Source of the DNA: an uncultured Clostridia bacterium
Lineage (GTDB): Bacteria; Bacillota; Clostridia; UMGS1810
Reading direction: 5' to 3'
Length of the DNA stretch: 64,000 nt
Assembly: GCA_934463165.1 (NCBI GenBank)
Contig: CAKSJG010000015.1
Span: forward strand, 1-64,000
Shown here: in pieces, positions 45,637 to 53,976 of the stretch
How positions within the stretch are numbered: the stretch's first letter is position 1
Layout: each line of letters starts with the position of its first letter
Translations under genes and position numbers: made by a program
The notes under the pieces: generated by a model
What the model was told of the DNA's origin: nothing
Seen by the model: the letters and a program-made list of their open reading frames with translations, nothing else
Databases searched by the model: none

Positions 45637-45689
45637 CAAGAGGGGATGCACCCTCCCCTCTTGGACTCCCCTCGTTTTTTTCTTGAAAA
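45637..45689. repeat. Nested alternative hairpins upstream of the phosphodiester glycosidase gene
   Basis: CAAGAGGGG (45637-45645) can pair with CCCCTCTTG (45655-45663), or the same region can pair with CCCCTC (45668-45673) and CTTGAAAA (45682-45689). The two folds exclude one another. A T run lies inside the second. Function not known; it may be a decayed palindromic repeat. Confidence 0.4.
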
Positions 45690-45831
45690 TCCTACTGCAA
45701 ATCATTTCAAAAATCTCAGCCGACTTGATTTCCTCAAATTATTTCGGAAACAAGTCTGAATTCCGCCCCTACGTGTATCGGGCATATACGTTCCTTGCAT
45801 TTGATTATATAATTGTATACGTCTTGTGCTT

Positions 45832-45987
45832 GCGCAGCGCTGTAGGTCACGCTGCCTACGCAGTTATTACACGTTTGCAATTAATTATTAGACGGAATAA
45901 TATTACAGCTTTTCATTTAAACCAATTTGTTAATTGAAAATATACCTATTAAACTGTTTGTAGGCAGCGGTGACCACACCGTTCCGG
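45832..45987 (+). repeat. 156-bp palindromic element, copy B
   Basis: Same length as copies A and C. Ends at 45832-45859 and 45960-45987 are degraded inverted repeats. Its centre is in the same orientation as in copy A (begins CAGTTATT), but its left and right flanks are exchanged compared with A and C. Flank similarity runs from about 45765 to 46055. It occupies much of the 620-bp gap 45571-46190, which has no gene. Confidence 0.85.
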
Positions 45988-46141
45988 TGCATAAAACATA
46001 CAAAATCACGCTCTTAAACGCAAAAAACACAATTCCGAATTAAGCATTCCGAATTAAATTACTTTTTCATTTATTATAATATCACATTTTTATGAATTTT
46101 AAAAGTGAAAATAATTAACATTAAACATAATGTAACATAAA

Positions 46142-46169
46142 AGCGCCGCCATGCAAACATGGCAGCGCT
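46142..46169 (-). terminator. Terminator of the SNF transporter gene
   Basis: AGCGCCGCCATG (46142-46153) pairs with CATGGCAGCGCT (46158-46169) with one G-U pair in the minus-strand RNA; TTTTATG follows. It lies about 20 bases past the stop codon. Confidence 0.75.
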
Positions 46170-46190
46170 CAAAAAATTGAAAATTACATT

Positions 46191-47546
46191 TTAAATATTC
46201 ATTATTCCGAAAGCCGAAAGGACTGACGAAACAAGGATAAGGACAATGCATATAGGCGCAAAGTATTTGATAACAACCGTGAAAAGACCCTTTGCCTTAA
46301 ATTTATTTCCTTCAAGCTGTGCTTCTTCTATTATTGCCTTGGGTTTTATAATATAACCAACAAAAATGCATGTGAAGAAAGCAACTATCGGCATCAGAAC
46401 GCTGTTACTGATAAAATCAAAGAAATCGAGGAACTGCATTCCGATAATCTTAACTCCCGCCCACGGACCGTAACCGAGAGATGACGGAGCGCCTATAATA
46501 AGACAGCCGATAAACGTAACAAGGCATGTGATTTTTCTGTTCCATTTAAGCTTGTCCTGCAGTATTGAAACAACCGTCTCCATAAGAGAAATTGACGATG
46601 TGAGCGCTGCAAAAAGCACCATAACAAAGAATGCCGCACCGACAAATGTTCCGCCTGCCATTTTGTCAAACACACGCGGCAGAACCGCGAACATAAGGCT
46701 CGGTCCTTTTGCAAGGAGGTCGTCCTGACTTCCGAGAGCAAAAATCGACGGAATAATCATAAGACCTGCAAGAAAAGCTACACCGGTATCAAAAATTTCT
46801 ATCTGGCGTACGGATGATTCAACGGAATCTTTCTTTTTCATATATGATCCGTATGTAATCATAATGCCCATTGCCAAAGACATTGAATAAAAGAGCTGAC
46901 CCATAGCGGCAAGCACGGTTTTAATTGTAAAATGCTTGAAATTAGGGATGAAATAATATTTAACACCCTCCATTGCTCCGGGCATCGAAACCGAATATAC
47001 CGCAATAAATATTGAAAGAACAATCAGTATCGGCATCATGATTTTGCTTACCTGCTCAACACCCTTTTCAACACCGAGCACAACGACAAGAGCGGTTATG
47101 CCGATGAAGAGCAGAAACCAGCCGAGAGGCTCAAACGTTCCTCCGATAAACTGCGTAAAAAAGTCAGAATGAGCGGCAACGTGCGCCTGACCGCTTACAA
47201 AAACATAAAGATATTTGCAAACCCAGCCGCCTATTACCGAATAATACGGCAAAATAATAATAGGTACAATAGCGCCGAGATATCCTACAAATGCCCATTT
47301 TGAATTGAGTTTCTTATATGCTTCCACAGCGCTGAGACCTGTTTTTCTTCCTATTGCTATTTCGGCAGTCATAAGAGCAAAGCCGAATGTCACGGCGAGG
47401 ATTATATAAACAAGCAAAAATATACCTCCGCCGTATTGTGCAGCAAGATACGGAAAACGCCAGATATTGCCGAGACCGACCGCAGAACCTGCGGCAGCCA
47501 TGACAAAACCGATTTTGCCCGTAAAGCTGCTTCTTTGTTTTTCCAT
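46191..47546 (-). CDS. Sodium-dependent transporter, neurotransmitter:sodium symporter (SNF) family
   Basis: 451 residues, about 11-12 membrane segments. The first segment has the family signature GLGNIWRFPYLAAQYGGGIF. Bacterial members carry amino acids into the cell with sodium; the substrate is not clear here. It has its own promoter (47598-47626) and terminator (46142-46169), so it is a single-gene unit. GGAGG precedes ATG 47546. Confidence 0.95.
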   Translation of the reverse strand: MEKQRSSFTGKIGFVMAAAGSAVGLGNIWRFPYLAAQYGGGIFLLVYIILAVTFGFALMTAEIAIGRKTGLSAVEAYKKLNSKWAFVGYLGAIVPIIILPYYSVIGGWVCKYLYVFVSGQAHVAAHSDFFTQFIGGTFEPLGWFLLFIGITALVVVLGVEKGVEQVSKIMMPILIVLSIFIAVYSVSMPGAMEGVKYYFIPNFKHFTIKTVLAAMGQLFYSMSLAMGIMITYGSYMKKKDSVESSVRQIEIFDTGVAFLAGLMIIPSIFALGSQDDLLAKGPSLMFAVLPRVFDKMAGGTFVGAAFFVMVLFAALTSSISLMETVVSILQDKLKWNRKITCLVTFIGCLIIGAPSSLGYGPWAGVKIIGMQFLDFFDFISNSVLMPIVAFFTCIFVGYIIKPKAIIEEAQLEGNKFKAKGLFTVVIKYFAPICIVLILVSSVLSAFGIMNI

Positions 47547-47597
47547 GATTTTCCCTCCGTAAATAAATTTATATCTGTAAAAATAAACTGCCTTTAT

Positions 47598-47626
47598 ATT
47601 ATGCCATAAAATGAGAAGAAAATCAA
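47598..47626 (-). promoter_or_regulatory. Sigma-A-type promoter of the SNF transporter gene
   Basis: TTGATT (47626-47621) and CATAAT (47603-47598), 17 bases apart on the minus strand. Confidence 0.6.
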
Positions 47627-47644
47627 CAACTTTTTTATTTATTT

Positions 47645-48484
47645 TTATGGTATATTATTTATTCTTTTTCTGTACACACTCGGAGTCACCCCGACAACCG
47701 ATTTAAATGTGCGGTTAAACGTTCTGATTGTATCGAATCCGGAAGAAAATGCAATCTCGGTCATGGACTTTGCTCCGGAATCGATAAGGCGGCATGCTCT
47801 TGAAATACGAAGTTTATTAATATATGAACAAAAGCCCGTATTTAAAACGCGGTTCATAACCGATGAAACCTTGGCACGTGTTATGTAGAGGTTTTCGGCA
47901 ATATCGGTTATGTGAATATTTTCGGTATAATGATTTTCACAGTAAGACACGATTTTTGAGGCAATATAAACATCGTCTTTATCTCTGCCGCATAATTCAT
48001 CATTTACTTCGGAGCGCTTTTTAAGCTTAATGTTTTTTACAATAACCGATGTAAGCGACATGGCATAGCCCATTAAAACATTGACATCGGCATCACCCGA
48101 AAGCTCGCGGTCTATTACATCGAATATAAATTCCGTCTTTTCATGCACATTGGCTGAAAACTCACATTTTGATGACGGAAGATAATATGAATTGAAAACT
48201 TCCCGAAGTTCTTCCATAAAATCAGGTTCAAAGCTTATTTCGGTGATTATTGCATCGGGGGACGCGTTTTCTGCGTAATGAATCTGATACGGAAAAATCA
48301 TAATAACGTCCGATTTGTCTGTTTTATACGTTTTTTTGTCTACACAAATATTTACAAATCCGCGGTTAACATATATTATTTTTACATAACCGCAAAATTG
48401 CAGACTGCTGTCAATATTGTTTAAACGACGACACGAAAAACTTTTTTTGCAAAAATTATCCAAAAAATTCAAAAGGCTCACCAC
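47645..48484 (-). CDS. AraC-family transcriptional regulator
   Basis: 279 residues. Cupin-like N-terminal domain (KSDVIMIFPYQIHYAENASP) and C-terminal AraC helix-turn-helix (NIHITDIAENLYITRAKVSS, MTEIAFSSGFDTIRTFNRTF). It is divergent from a second AraC gene at 48606, with 121 bp between. The start is probably GTG (48484 or 48481); a TTG a few codons on is also possible because GAGGTG sits directly at the GTGs. Target genes unknown; the SNF gene just downstream is one candidate. Confidence 0.88.
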   Translation of the reverse strand: MVSLLNFLDNFCKKSFSCRRLNNIDSSLQFCGYVKIIYVNRGFVNICVDKKTYKTDKSDVIMIFPYQIHYAENASPDAIITEISFEPDFMEELREVFNSYYLPSSKCEFSANVHEKTEFIFDVIDRELSGDADVNVLMGYAMSLTSVIVKNIKLKKRSEVNDELCGRDKDDVYIASKIVSYCENHYTENIHITDIAENLYITRAKVSSVMNRVLNTGFCSYINKLRISRACRLIDSGAKSMTEIAFSSGFDTIRTFNRTFKSVVGVTPSVYRKRINNIP

Positions 48485-48605
48485 CTCATAAAGTAATTAT
48501 TGCCGAATTATTTTTATTTTATGCTTTCAGTATATCATTTTTATATTTTTTATGCTATACTAAATTAAACATAAAATATAACAAATTTGTCTTTTTGGAG
48601 GGACT

Positions 48606-49523
48606 ATGAAAGAATATCTGCAGGAACTTAAGACAGATCCGACACAATCTTATTCAATTCATGTACAGTATTCAAATGAATCAAATAATTTTTTTGTAGA
48701 TACTCATATGCATGAATTTGTAGAAATAGAATACGGACTGTGCGGAAAATTTAATATTATGATAGATAACTCACATTATGAATTCGGCGAAGGCGACATC
48801 GCCGTTGTGGGATCGGGGCAGGTTCACGAAATAACAAATTCGGCAAACAAGGTCGGGCATTATCTGGTTATTAAATTTGAACCGAGCCTTATATCTCCGT
48901 CGCCGATGAACAATCAGATCTCAAACTATGCACTGCCGTTTATGTTTAACAACCTCGGCAAAAATCATATTTTCAGATCGGATACAATACCGCCGGATTT
49001 AAAATCAGCTCTTGCGCAAATGGCTGTTGAAGCGGAAGCAAAGGAATACGGATACGAGCTTGCACTTAAAAAATCATTATATCAGCTGCTTTTATATATC
49101 GTCAGAACGATAAATTTTAACCACAGCAAGGATGATATCATATCAAGCAAAACATTTTTTAAGATCCGAAAAGTTTTAAACTACATTCACTCCAACAGTG
49201 AAAAGCCTATAGATGTGCGCAAGCTTGCCGAGACTGCGCATCTGGAATACTGTTATTTTTCGAGGATGTTTAAGCAGCTTACGCAGATGACATGCACAAA
49301 ATATATCAACACCGTGAGAATAAACAAATCTGTTGAATATCTTTTGTCTTCGGATATAAGCATAACGGATGCGGCGATAATGAGCGGATTCACAAACATA
49401 AGCTATTATATAAAGCAGTTTAAGGCTATAAAGAAGATTACGCCGAGCAAATACAGGGCACTCTATTTTTCAAAGGATGACAATCTCCGGGATGAATATG
49501 AGCTTGTTAAGCCTAAAAAGTAG
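48606..49523 (+). CDS. AraC-family transcriptional regulator
   Basis: 305 residues. An N-terminal cupin domain with HMHEFVEIEYGLCG and YEFGEGDIAVVGSGQVHEIT, and a C-terminal AraC helix-turn-helix (PIDVRKLAETAHLEYCYFSR, ITDAAIMSGFTNISYYIKQF). GGAGG precedes ATG 48606 and TATACT lies at 48556-48561. It ends with TAG, and that stop codon lies inside the left arm of the hairpin that follows. It faces away from the other AraC gene, so the two may share the 121-bp control region. Confidence 0.9.
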   Translation: MKEYLQELKTDPTQSYSIHVQYSNESNNFFVDTHMHEFVEIEYGLCGKFNIMIDNSHYEFGEGDIAVVGSGQVHEITNSANKVGHYLVIKFEPSLISPSPMNNQISNYALPFMFNNLGKNHIFRSDTIPPDLKSALAQMAVEAEAKEYGYELALKKSLYQLLLYIVRTINFNHSKDDIISSKTFFKIRKVLNYIHSNSEKPIDVRKLAETAHLEYCYFSRMFKQLTQMTCTKYINTVRINKSVEYLLSSDISITDAAIMSGFTNISYYIKQFKAIKKITPSKYRALYFSKDDNLRDEYELVKPKK

Positions 49524-49587
49524 GGGCAGATATTATCTGCCCGCTTGTTTACATATGATTTTTTCGGGCGGATGCTATGCCCCTACG
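49521..49587 (+). terminator. Hairpin region after the AraC gene
   Basis: GTAGGGGCA at 49521-49529, overlapping the TAG stop, pairs with TGCCCCTAC near 49579-49587. A smaller internal stem is GGGCAGAT/ATCTGCCC. T-rich sequence lies in the middle. It may end transcription; it also belongs to the palindrome-rich intergenic family seen near copies A to C. Confidence 0.5.
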
Positions 49588-49646
49588 TGCAGTCGGACAT
49601 ACAAAGTCCTTGCATAATATTAATATACTGTGTTTATAATGTGCAA

Positions 49647-49802
49647 ACGGAACGCTGTAGGCAGCGTTCCCTACGAATAAATTTATAGGTATATTTTCAA
49701 TTAACAAATTGGTTTAAACGAAAATTTGCAATAAGATTTTATTTAATAATTAATTGCAGCCTTGCAATAACTGCGTAGGGAACGCTGCCCACAGCGTTCC
49801 GC
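49647..49802 (-). repeat. 156-bp palindromic element, copy C
   Basis: Terminal inverted repeats 49647-49674 and 49775-49802, two differences between the arms. The end hairpin is GGAACGCTG/CAGCGTTCC: compared with copy A both sides of one base pair have changed, keeping the pair. The centre is in the opposite orientation to A and B. Flank similarity reaches about 49580 and 49865. Nothing else is seen in the 494-bp gap 49524-50017 apart from the two hairpins listed. Confidence 0.9.
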
Positions 49803-49947
49803 ATATGCATTACAAACACAATATCTAATATTACGCAAGAAAGTTATACGCCCGATATCCGCCACTACACGATCACTGACGGCAACCGCACTGCCTGTTA
49901 AATCACAAATGAACAAAACTCAACACAGTTTGAAAAAAGATTATATA

Positions 49948-49990
49948 AAACATAAAAAACGCAGTTGTTTAAGCTGCGTTTTTTATGTTT
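49948..49990 (-). terminator. Rho-independent terminator of the HU gene
   Basis: Perfect 17-bp arms (49948-49964 and 49974-49990) around a 9-base loop, with CGCAG/CTGCG at the loop side and A/T tracts outside. About 28 bases past the HU stop codon. Confidence 0.85.
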
Positions 49991-50017
49991 ATTGAAGAAA
50001 GAATAATGAAAACAAAA

Positions 50018-50290
50018 TTATTTAACAGCGTCTTTTAAAGCCTTACCTGCTTTAAAAGCGGGAACCGTTGATGCGGGGATTTCTATAACCGCACCTGTCT
50101 GGGGGTTTTTGCCTGTTCTTGCAGCGCGTTTTTTTGTTTCAAAAGAACCGAAGCCCACAAGAGCAACCTTGTCACCCTTAACAAGAGCGTCTGTTATTGT
50201 TTCAATAAAAGCTGTGAGAGCCTTATCGGCATCTTTTTTTGATAATTCGGCTTTTTCTGCAATTTTTGAAATTAATTCACTTTTGTTCAT
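50018..50290 (-). CDS. HU-family DNA-binding protein
   Basis: 90 residues, the standard HU length. It bends and compacts DNA as a dimer. The conserved features are the N-terminal MNKSELISKIAEKAELSKKD, GFGSFETKKRAARTGKNPQT at the beta-arm and IPASTVPAFKAGKALKDAVK at the end. It has a consensus promoter (50326-50354), AGGAGG before the ATG and its own strong terminator, consistent with abundant expression. Confidence 0.98.
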   Translation of the reverse strand: MNKSELISKIAEKAELSKKDADKALTAFIETITDALVKGDKVALVGFGSFETKKRAARTGKNPQTGAVIEIPASTVPAFKAGKALKDAVK

Positions 50291-50325
50291 TTAAGTTACC
50301 TCCTAAAAATACTTACATTACTGAT

Positions 50326-50354
50326 ATTATAGCACATAACACCTGTATTTTCAA
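50326..50354 (-). promoter_or_regulatory. Sigma-A-type promoter of the HU gene
   Basis: TTGAAA (50354-50349) and TATAAT (50331-50326), 17 bases apart on the minus strand, about 35 bases before the start codon. Confidence 0.85.
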
Positions 50355-50426
50355 GGTATTTATGCTTCTTTTTCATAGTGATTTATAACAAAATTATTTC
50401 CTTATAATTGACAATTACGTCAAAAA

Positions 50427-51140
50427 TCAATCTGTTTCCACAATTTCTTCTTCATCAAATATAAACATGCTGTCTCTTACAAATTCCGCGTTGTTTATCA
50501 TGCAGAGAAGATACGTTACACACATTATCGCCTCACACACAATATTGACCTTAAGACTTCCGTATACGTTGTAATACTCCCATACTCTTGAGGAAAGCGT
50601 AACCTGCAGAGTCGGGAAAGCGCAGAACACCGAATAAACCGACGCAACCATACACGCAAACGGAATAAGCTCAAATATGAGCGGGACGTATTCTATTTCG
50701 CCCTGTTTTCTTTCCGGTGTTATGTTGCACTTTATATAGAGGGCATTTAAAAAATTGACAGCTCCGGAAAGTGCAAAGTAAAAGATATAGCCTATTGTTT
50801 TATCAAAAAAGAGCAAGACCGCAAATATAATGTTTGCCATCATCAGAATAACGGTCGATATCTTAAAAAATAAGCCGAAAAACTTATCCGAAAAGAAAAG
50901 CGCATAAAATCCTATCATAAGGACAGACGATAGTACCTGAGGAATAAGAAGATACCAAACATCAAAGTAAATATCATTTTGCTCGTTTTTCATAAATATA
51001 TACATAACAGCGTCCACAAGAAACTTAAGTCCGTATGCGGTAAGTGCAAAAGATATAAACATAAACAGTGTTTTGTTTGATATAGCGTTGTATTTGTCGT
51101 ACGCCGGTATGGCGCGCAACTCACTGCCGTTAGTTTTCAT
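50427..51140 (-). CDS. Multi-pass membrane protein of unknown function
   Basis: 237 residues with about six hydrophobic segments (for example FMFISFALTAYGLKFLVDAV, VLSSVLMIGFYALFF, IIFAVLLFFDKTIGYIFYFA) and an acidic C-terminus (DEEEIVETD). I do not recognise a family. It starts 15 bp after the SLH-protein gene, so it is probably in the same operon, behind the HPrK-like kinase. It could be an export or anchoring partner for the surface proteins here, but nothing in the sequence shows this. Confidence 0.75.
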   Translation of the reverse strand: MKTNGSELRAIPAYDKYNAISNKTLFMFISFALTAYGLKFLVDAVMYIFMKNEQNDIYFDVWYLLIPQVLSSVLMIGFYALFFSDKFFGLFFKISTVILMMANIIFAVLLFFDKTIGYIFYFALSGAVNFLNALYIKCNITPERKQGEIEYVPLIFELIPFACMVASVYSVFCAFPTLQVTLSSRVWEYYNVYGSLKVNIVCEAIMCVTYLLCMINNAEFVRDSMFIFDEEEIVETD

Positions 51141-51155
51141 AAAAATTACCTCATA

Positions 51156-52766
51156 TTATTTTATTACCTGACTGATATATGCCGTATCGGGTGAAACATA
51201 GGCATCGTCAAATTTTTTGCCCGTGTCGAGGTCAATAAAGAATGACTCGCCCGCCTTAAGTTCCGCCGCACCTGCAGCATCATTTGCACATTTTATGATA
51301 TCCGAAAGCTTCGACGCTCCGTTTAACGATTCTACCGTAAGCTTAAGTCTGAATGTGTAGCCGTTGCCGTTGTTTACGGCAAGACCGGGATAATACGTAA
51401 GATTAATTCTTGCGCCCTTTGAATCTGCAGCACTTACGAGAGAAGCAAACATTATTTCAAAAGGTTCTTTAAATGCATTTGTTGTTGCATAGCTTTCCTT
51501 AGGCGTTTGGGTTGTCTTTACAAATGCTGTTTCATACACATTGCTCGGAACATCGGCAAGTATCACTCTGTAATCGGCACTGTTTTTGGGATAAATTGTC
51601 AAATCCGTTTTGATTTTGCTTCCTATGTTATTGGACGAAAAACCTATTTTATCTGCGGCAAAAATTCCGCCAAAGCCGTCATATTCGAGGAGAAGGCATG
51701 CAAATTCTTTGAGAGTAATGTCTTTTTCGGCGTTTATTTTATCTGTGGAATCAAAGCGAATTCCGTTGCCGTATGCATTGGCAAGAAGTCTCTTTTCGTC
51801 ATCATTTGAAGTGCTTGTAATTTCGGGATAGATCGCACCGTCGGGATAAGTCGGGATATAGCCCGTGGAGCTTCTGAGCACAGCAAAGGTAAGCGCTTCT
51901 ATCGCATCTTTAACGGTTGCATTTTTCTCAATATACTGCTCATTGTCATTTGCTTCACCGAGATAATAACGGCAGAGCATATTAAGCGCCTGAGAATACT
52001 TGTGCGTAAAGCTTCTTGTTGCCGAAACACCCGGATATGTCGGGATATCTTCACGGCTCAGAATTCTTGCAGCAGCCATTGCAAGCTCACCGTTTGTGAG
52101 TGTTGCATTTTCGTCATATGCTTTGTCAACGGCACCGACAGCGTTATATACCGTTTCAAAAACCTTGGGGTCAACAGCATTTATGAAATCCGTCTTTTTA
52201 TCGGCAGATGACCTTGAACGGATTATGAGCGCTGCAGCTTCGGCACGGGTAAGAGTATCGCCGAGTCTTAAGTTAAGGTTGTCGTTACCCGTCATGATTC
52301 CGTTTAAATATCCCCATGCAACTGCTTCCTTGTCGCTTCCCTGCTTATATATAATCGGGGGAACACTGCCGCTCTCGGGTGAGCCTGCTCTTTTATACAG
52401 AAGCGAAATAACCTCACCGCGCGTTATTGCAACATCGGGGTTGAATCTGCCGTTATCGTCACCTTTAAGACCGGATGTCATAACATATTCATATGCCCAG
52501 TGTGACGACGGAACATCGATGAAATCCGATGTGAATCTTGTCGGCCCCATGCCTATCATCTTAACAAACTGAGCACGGCTCACGGTTGCCGTCGGACGGA
52601 AAGAGCCGTCTTCAAATCCGTTTATTGTTCCTTCGGATACAAGAGTATCTACATAAGAATATGCCCAGTGATCAGACGCGAGGTCATTAAACCCTGCGGC
52701 AAATGCCGCTCCCGATACCGAGAAAACCATGATTACCGTAAGGATTACGGAAATTATTCTTTTCAT
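51156..52766 (-). CDS. SLH-domain surface protein
   Basis: 536 residues from ATG 52766 (AAGGA upstream; the frame continues to 52898 with no better start). Signal peptide (1-23, ending AFAAG), three SLH repeats in the first 190 residues (FNDLASDHWAYSYVDTLVSE, FRPTATVSRAQFVKMIG, RLGDTLTRAEAAALIIR), then further diverged SLH-like segments. The C-terminal part (about 380-536) is of no clear family. The SLH repeats should hold it to wall polysaccharide. It lies 40 bp after the HPrK-like gene and 15 bp before the membrane-protein gene. Confidence 0.88.
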   Translation of the reverse strand: MKRIISVILTVIMVFSVSGAAFAAGFNDLASDHWAYSYVDTLVSEGTINGFEDGSFRPTATVSRAQFVKMIGMGPTRFTSDFIDVPSSHWAYEYVMTSGLKGDDNGRFNPDVAITRGEVISLLYKRAGSPESGSVPPIIYKQGSDKEAVAWGYLNGIMTGNDNLNLRLGDTLTRAEAAALIIRSRSSADKKTDFINAVDPKVFETVYNAVGAVDKAYDENATLTNGELAMAAARILSREDIPTYPGVSATRSFTHKYSQALNMLCRYYLGEANDNEQYIEKNATVKDAIEALTFAVLRSSTGYIPTYPDGAIYPEITSTSNDDEKRLLANAYGNGIRFDSTDKINAEKDITLKEFACLLLEYDGFGGIFAADKIGFSSNNIGSKIKTDLTIYPKNSADYRVILADVPSNVYETAFVKTTQTPKESYATTNAFKEPFEIMFASLVSAADSKGARINLTYYPGLAVNNGNGYTFRLKLTVESLNGASKLSDIIKCANDAAGAAELKAGESFFIDLDTGKKFDDAYVSPDTAYISQVIK

Positions 52767-52806
52767 TATATTTTTTCCTTCTTTCATATTTGTTTTTGGT
52801 AAAATA

Positions 52807-53670
52807 TTATTTATATATGCAATCGTGAGCAACATGCGCTGCCTGCGGATCCATATTGCAATGCAGTCTGTAAACCGGCACTTTTGAAAATACCGCATCC
52901 GCTGCAGAGATAAGATTTTGCATCATTTCATCGGAGAGCGGAGTCCTCACGCCTTTGAAAAAGTCATTCATGCACATGGCAAACGGAATACGCTGTATGG
53001 CATTTTCCTTGCCGCGGGCAAGAAAAACAACAGCTTTAAGCGGCAGCTTGACATTAACATTTATCCCCGTTGTGCCTGCCCAGGGTGTGCCGTAGATATA
53101 TGCTTTGCCGCCTACGGAGCGTATAATCGGGGTGTCGTCATTAATAATGAACGTATCTTCGAATTCACGAATCCAAAGTGCAGTATGAGTGGATTTGCCT
53201 GTTCCCGACAATGCCGAAAATGCAACACCGCTGCCGTCATGGCATATTGTGGACGAATGAAAAACAAAACCGCCGTGCATCTGAATCAGATACGTCATGC
53301 AGTTATTCATAACATTAAAAACAAAAAGCTTTGCTTCCATGCCGTAAATCTTTTTCATATTACATAAAGTAATGTCGGCTCTGCGATAGTCGTGTGCATA
53401 GCATATTTTTGCAACAATTCTGCCCGACAGCGAATCATGATATATTAAGCTGTCGCAGCCGTTTTCACGGCTGTAATACACATCATCCCCTACTTTTACC
53501 AGAGAAGATACGGGTTTTGGTATTTCACCTGTTGCAACACCGATGTTTATGACAATGTCGCTTTCGGAATCGTCGGATATTTCATACGGAGCAAGGTGCT
53601 GCTCAAAAAACTCGTCACCGTCTAAATGAAATTCCATATTCAAATCTGCTATGCAGTATTTTTTTATCAT
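52807..53670 (-). CDS. HPr-kinase-related protein
   Basis: 287 residues. The second half has an HPr kinase/PEP carboxykinase-like nucleotide-binding site: SALSGTGKST (152-161), FIINDDTP near 174-181 and YGTPWAGTTG near 193-202, with the HSST segment just before. The first half is a small domain of no recognised type. True HPr kinase is longer in its N-terminal domain and usually sits near lgt; relatives like this one are often found in gene clusters for modified peptides, where some phosphorylate the peptide (family knowledge). Here a Thr-rich 59-residue peptide gene lies immediately upstream. Its ribosome site is weak (GGATG). Confidence 0.75.
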   Translation of the reverse strand: MIKKYCIADLNMEFHLDGDEFFEQHLAPYEISDDSESDIVINIGVATGEIPKPVSSLVKVGDDVYYSRENGCDSLIYHDSLSGRIVAKICYAHDYRRADITLCNMKKIYGMEAKLFVFNVMNNCMTYLIQMHGGFVFHSSTICHDGSGVAFSALSGTGKSTHTALWIREFEDTFIINDDTPIIRSVGGKAYIYGTPWAGTTGINVNVKLPLKAVVFLARGKENAIQRIPFAMCMNDFFKGVRTPLSDEMMQNLISAADAVFSKVPVYRLHCNMDPQAAHVAHDCIYK

Positions 53671-53724
53671 TGTGTTTCATCCGTTCATATAAATTGTAGT
53701 TTACATTTATAAATATCATGATTC

Positions 53725-53756
53725 AAAAAAAAGGCTGACAAAAGTCAACCTTTTTT
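53725..53756 (-). terminator. Terminator between the 59-residue peptide gene and the HPrK-like gene
   Basis: In the minus-strand RNA GGUUGAC and GUCAGCC form a 7-bp stem with one G-U pair and a 4-base loop, followed by eight Ts. A terminator directly after a precursor gene allows it to be made in excess of the downstream enzyme, with partial readthrough. Confidence 0.8.
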
Positions 53757-53775
53757 ATTGAATTTTAAATCTTTA

Positions 53776-53955
53776 TTAACCTTGTGAAGTCTGAACTGTA
53801 GCAAGGTTATATGTTGTTAAAGCAACATTATTCACACTGCCAATACTCGTGGTTGTTGTTGTAGCACTTCCCGCAACAGCAGTCGGAAGAGCAGCAATAT
53901 TTTCTTTAACAGAAAGCTCAACTACGTCAAGCATAGGTTTTGTATAATGTTTCAT
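53776..53955 (-). CDS. 59-residue Thr/Ser-rich peptide, possible RiPP precursor
   Basis: Short gene with AAGGGAG upstream of ATG 53955. The first part, MKHYTKPMLDVVELSVKENI, is charged and matches the YxxPxL leader pattern recognised by RiPP recognition elements. The rest is uncharged and rich in Thr, Ser, Ala and Val (GSATTTTTSIGSVNNVALTT), with ten Thr and four Ser, and no Cys, Asp or Glu. No signal peptide. Between a small secreted protein and an HPrK-related kinase gene, and followed by its own terminator. A modified peptide is my best reading; a short regulator or a non-modified surface peptide are alternatives. No modifying radical SAM, lanthipeptide or lasso enzyme is in the window. 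Confidence 0.65.
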   Translation of the reverse strand: MKHYTKPMLDVVELSVKENIAALPTAVAGSATTTTTSIGSVNNVALTTYNLATVQTSQG

Positions 53956-53976
53956 AATTACTAATTCTCCCTTCTA

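Noticed and set aside
45683..45937. Plus-strand frame of 84 codons within copy B
   Set aside because: It runs across the palindromic element and is not kept in copies A and C.
43042..49802. The 156-bp copies as insertion sequences
   Set aside because: Too short, no transposase frame, and no target duplication visible; they are at most non-autonomous elements.
53776..53955. 59-residue peptide as a lasso peptide precursor
   Set aside because: The leader pattern fits, but after residue 18 there is no Asp or Glu to form the ring, and no lasso protease or cyclase gene is nearby.
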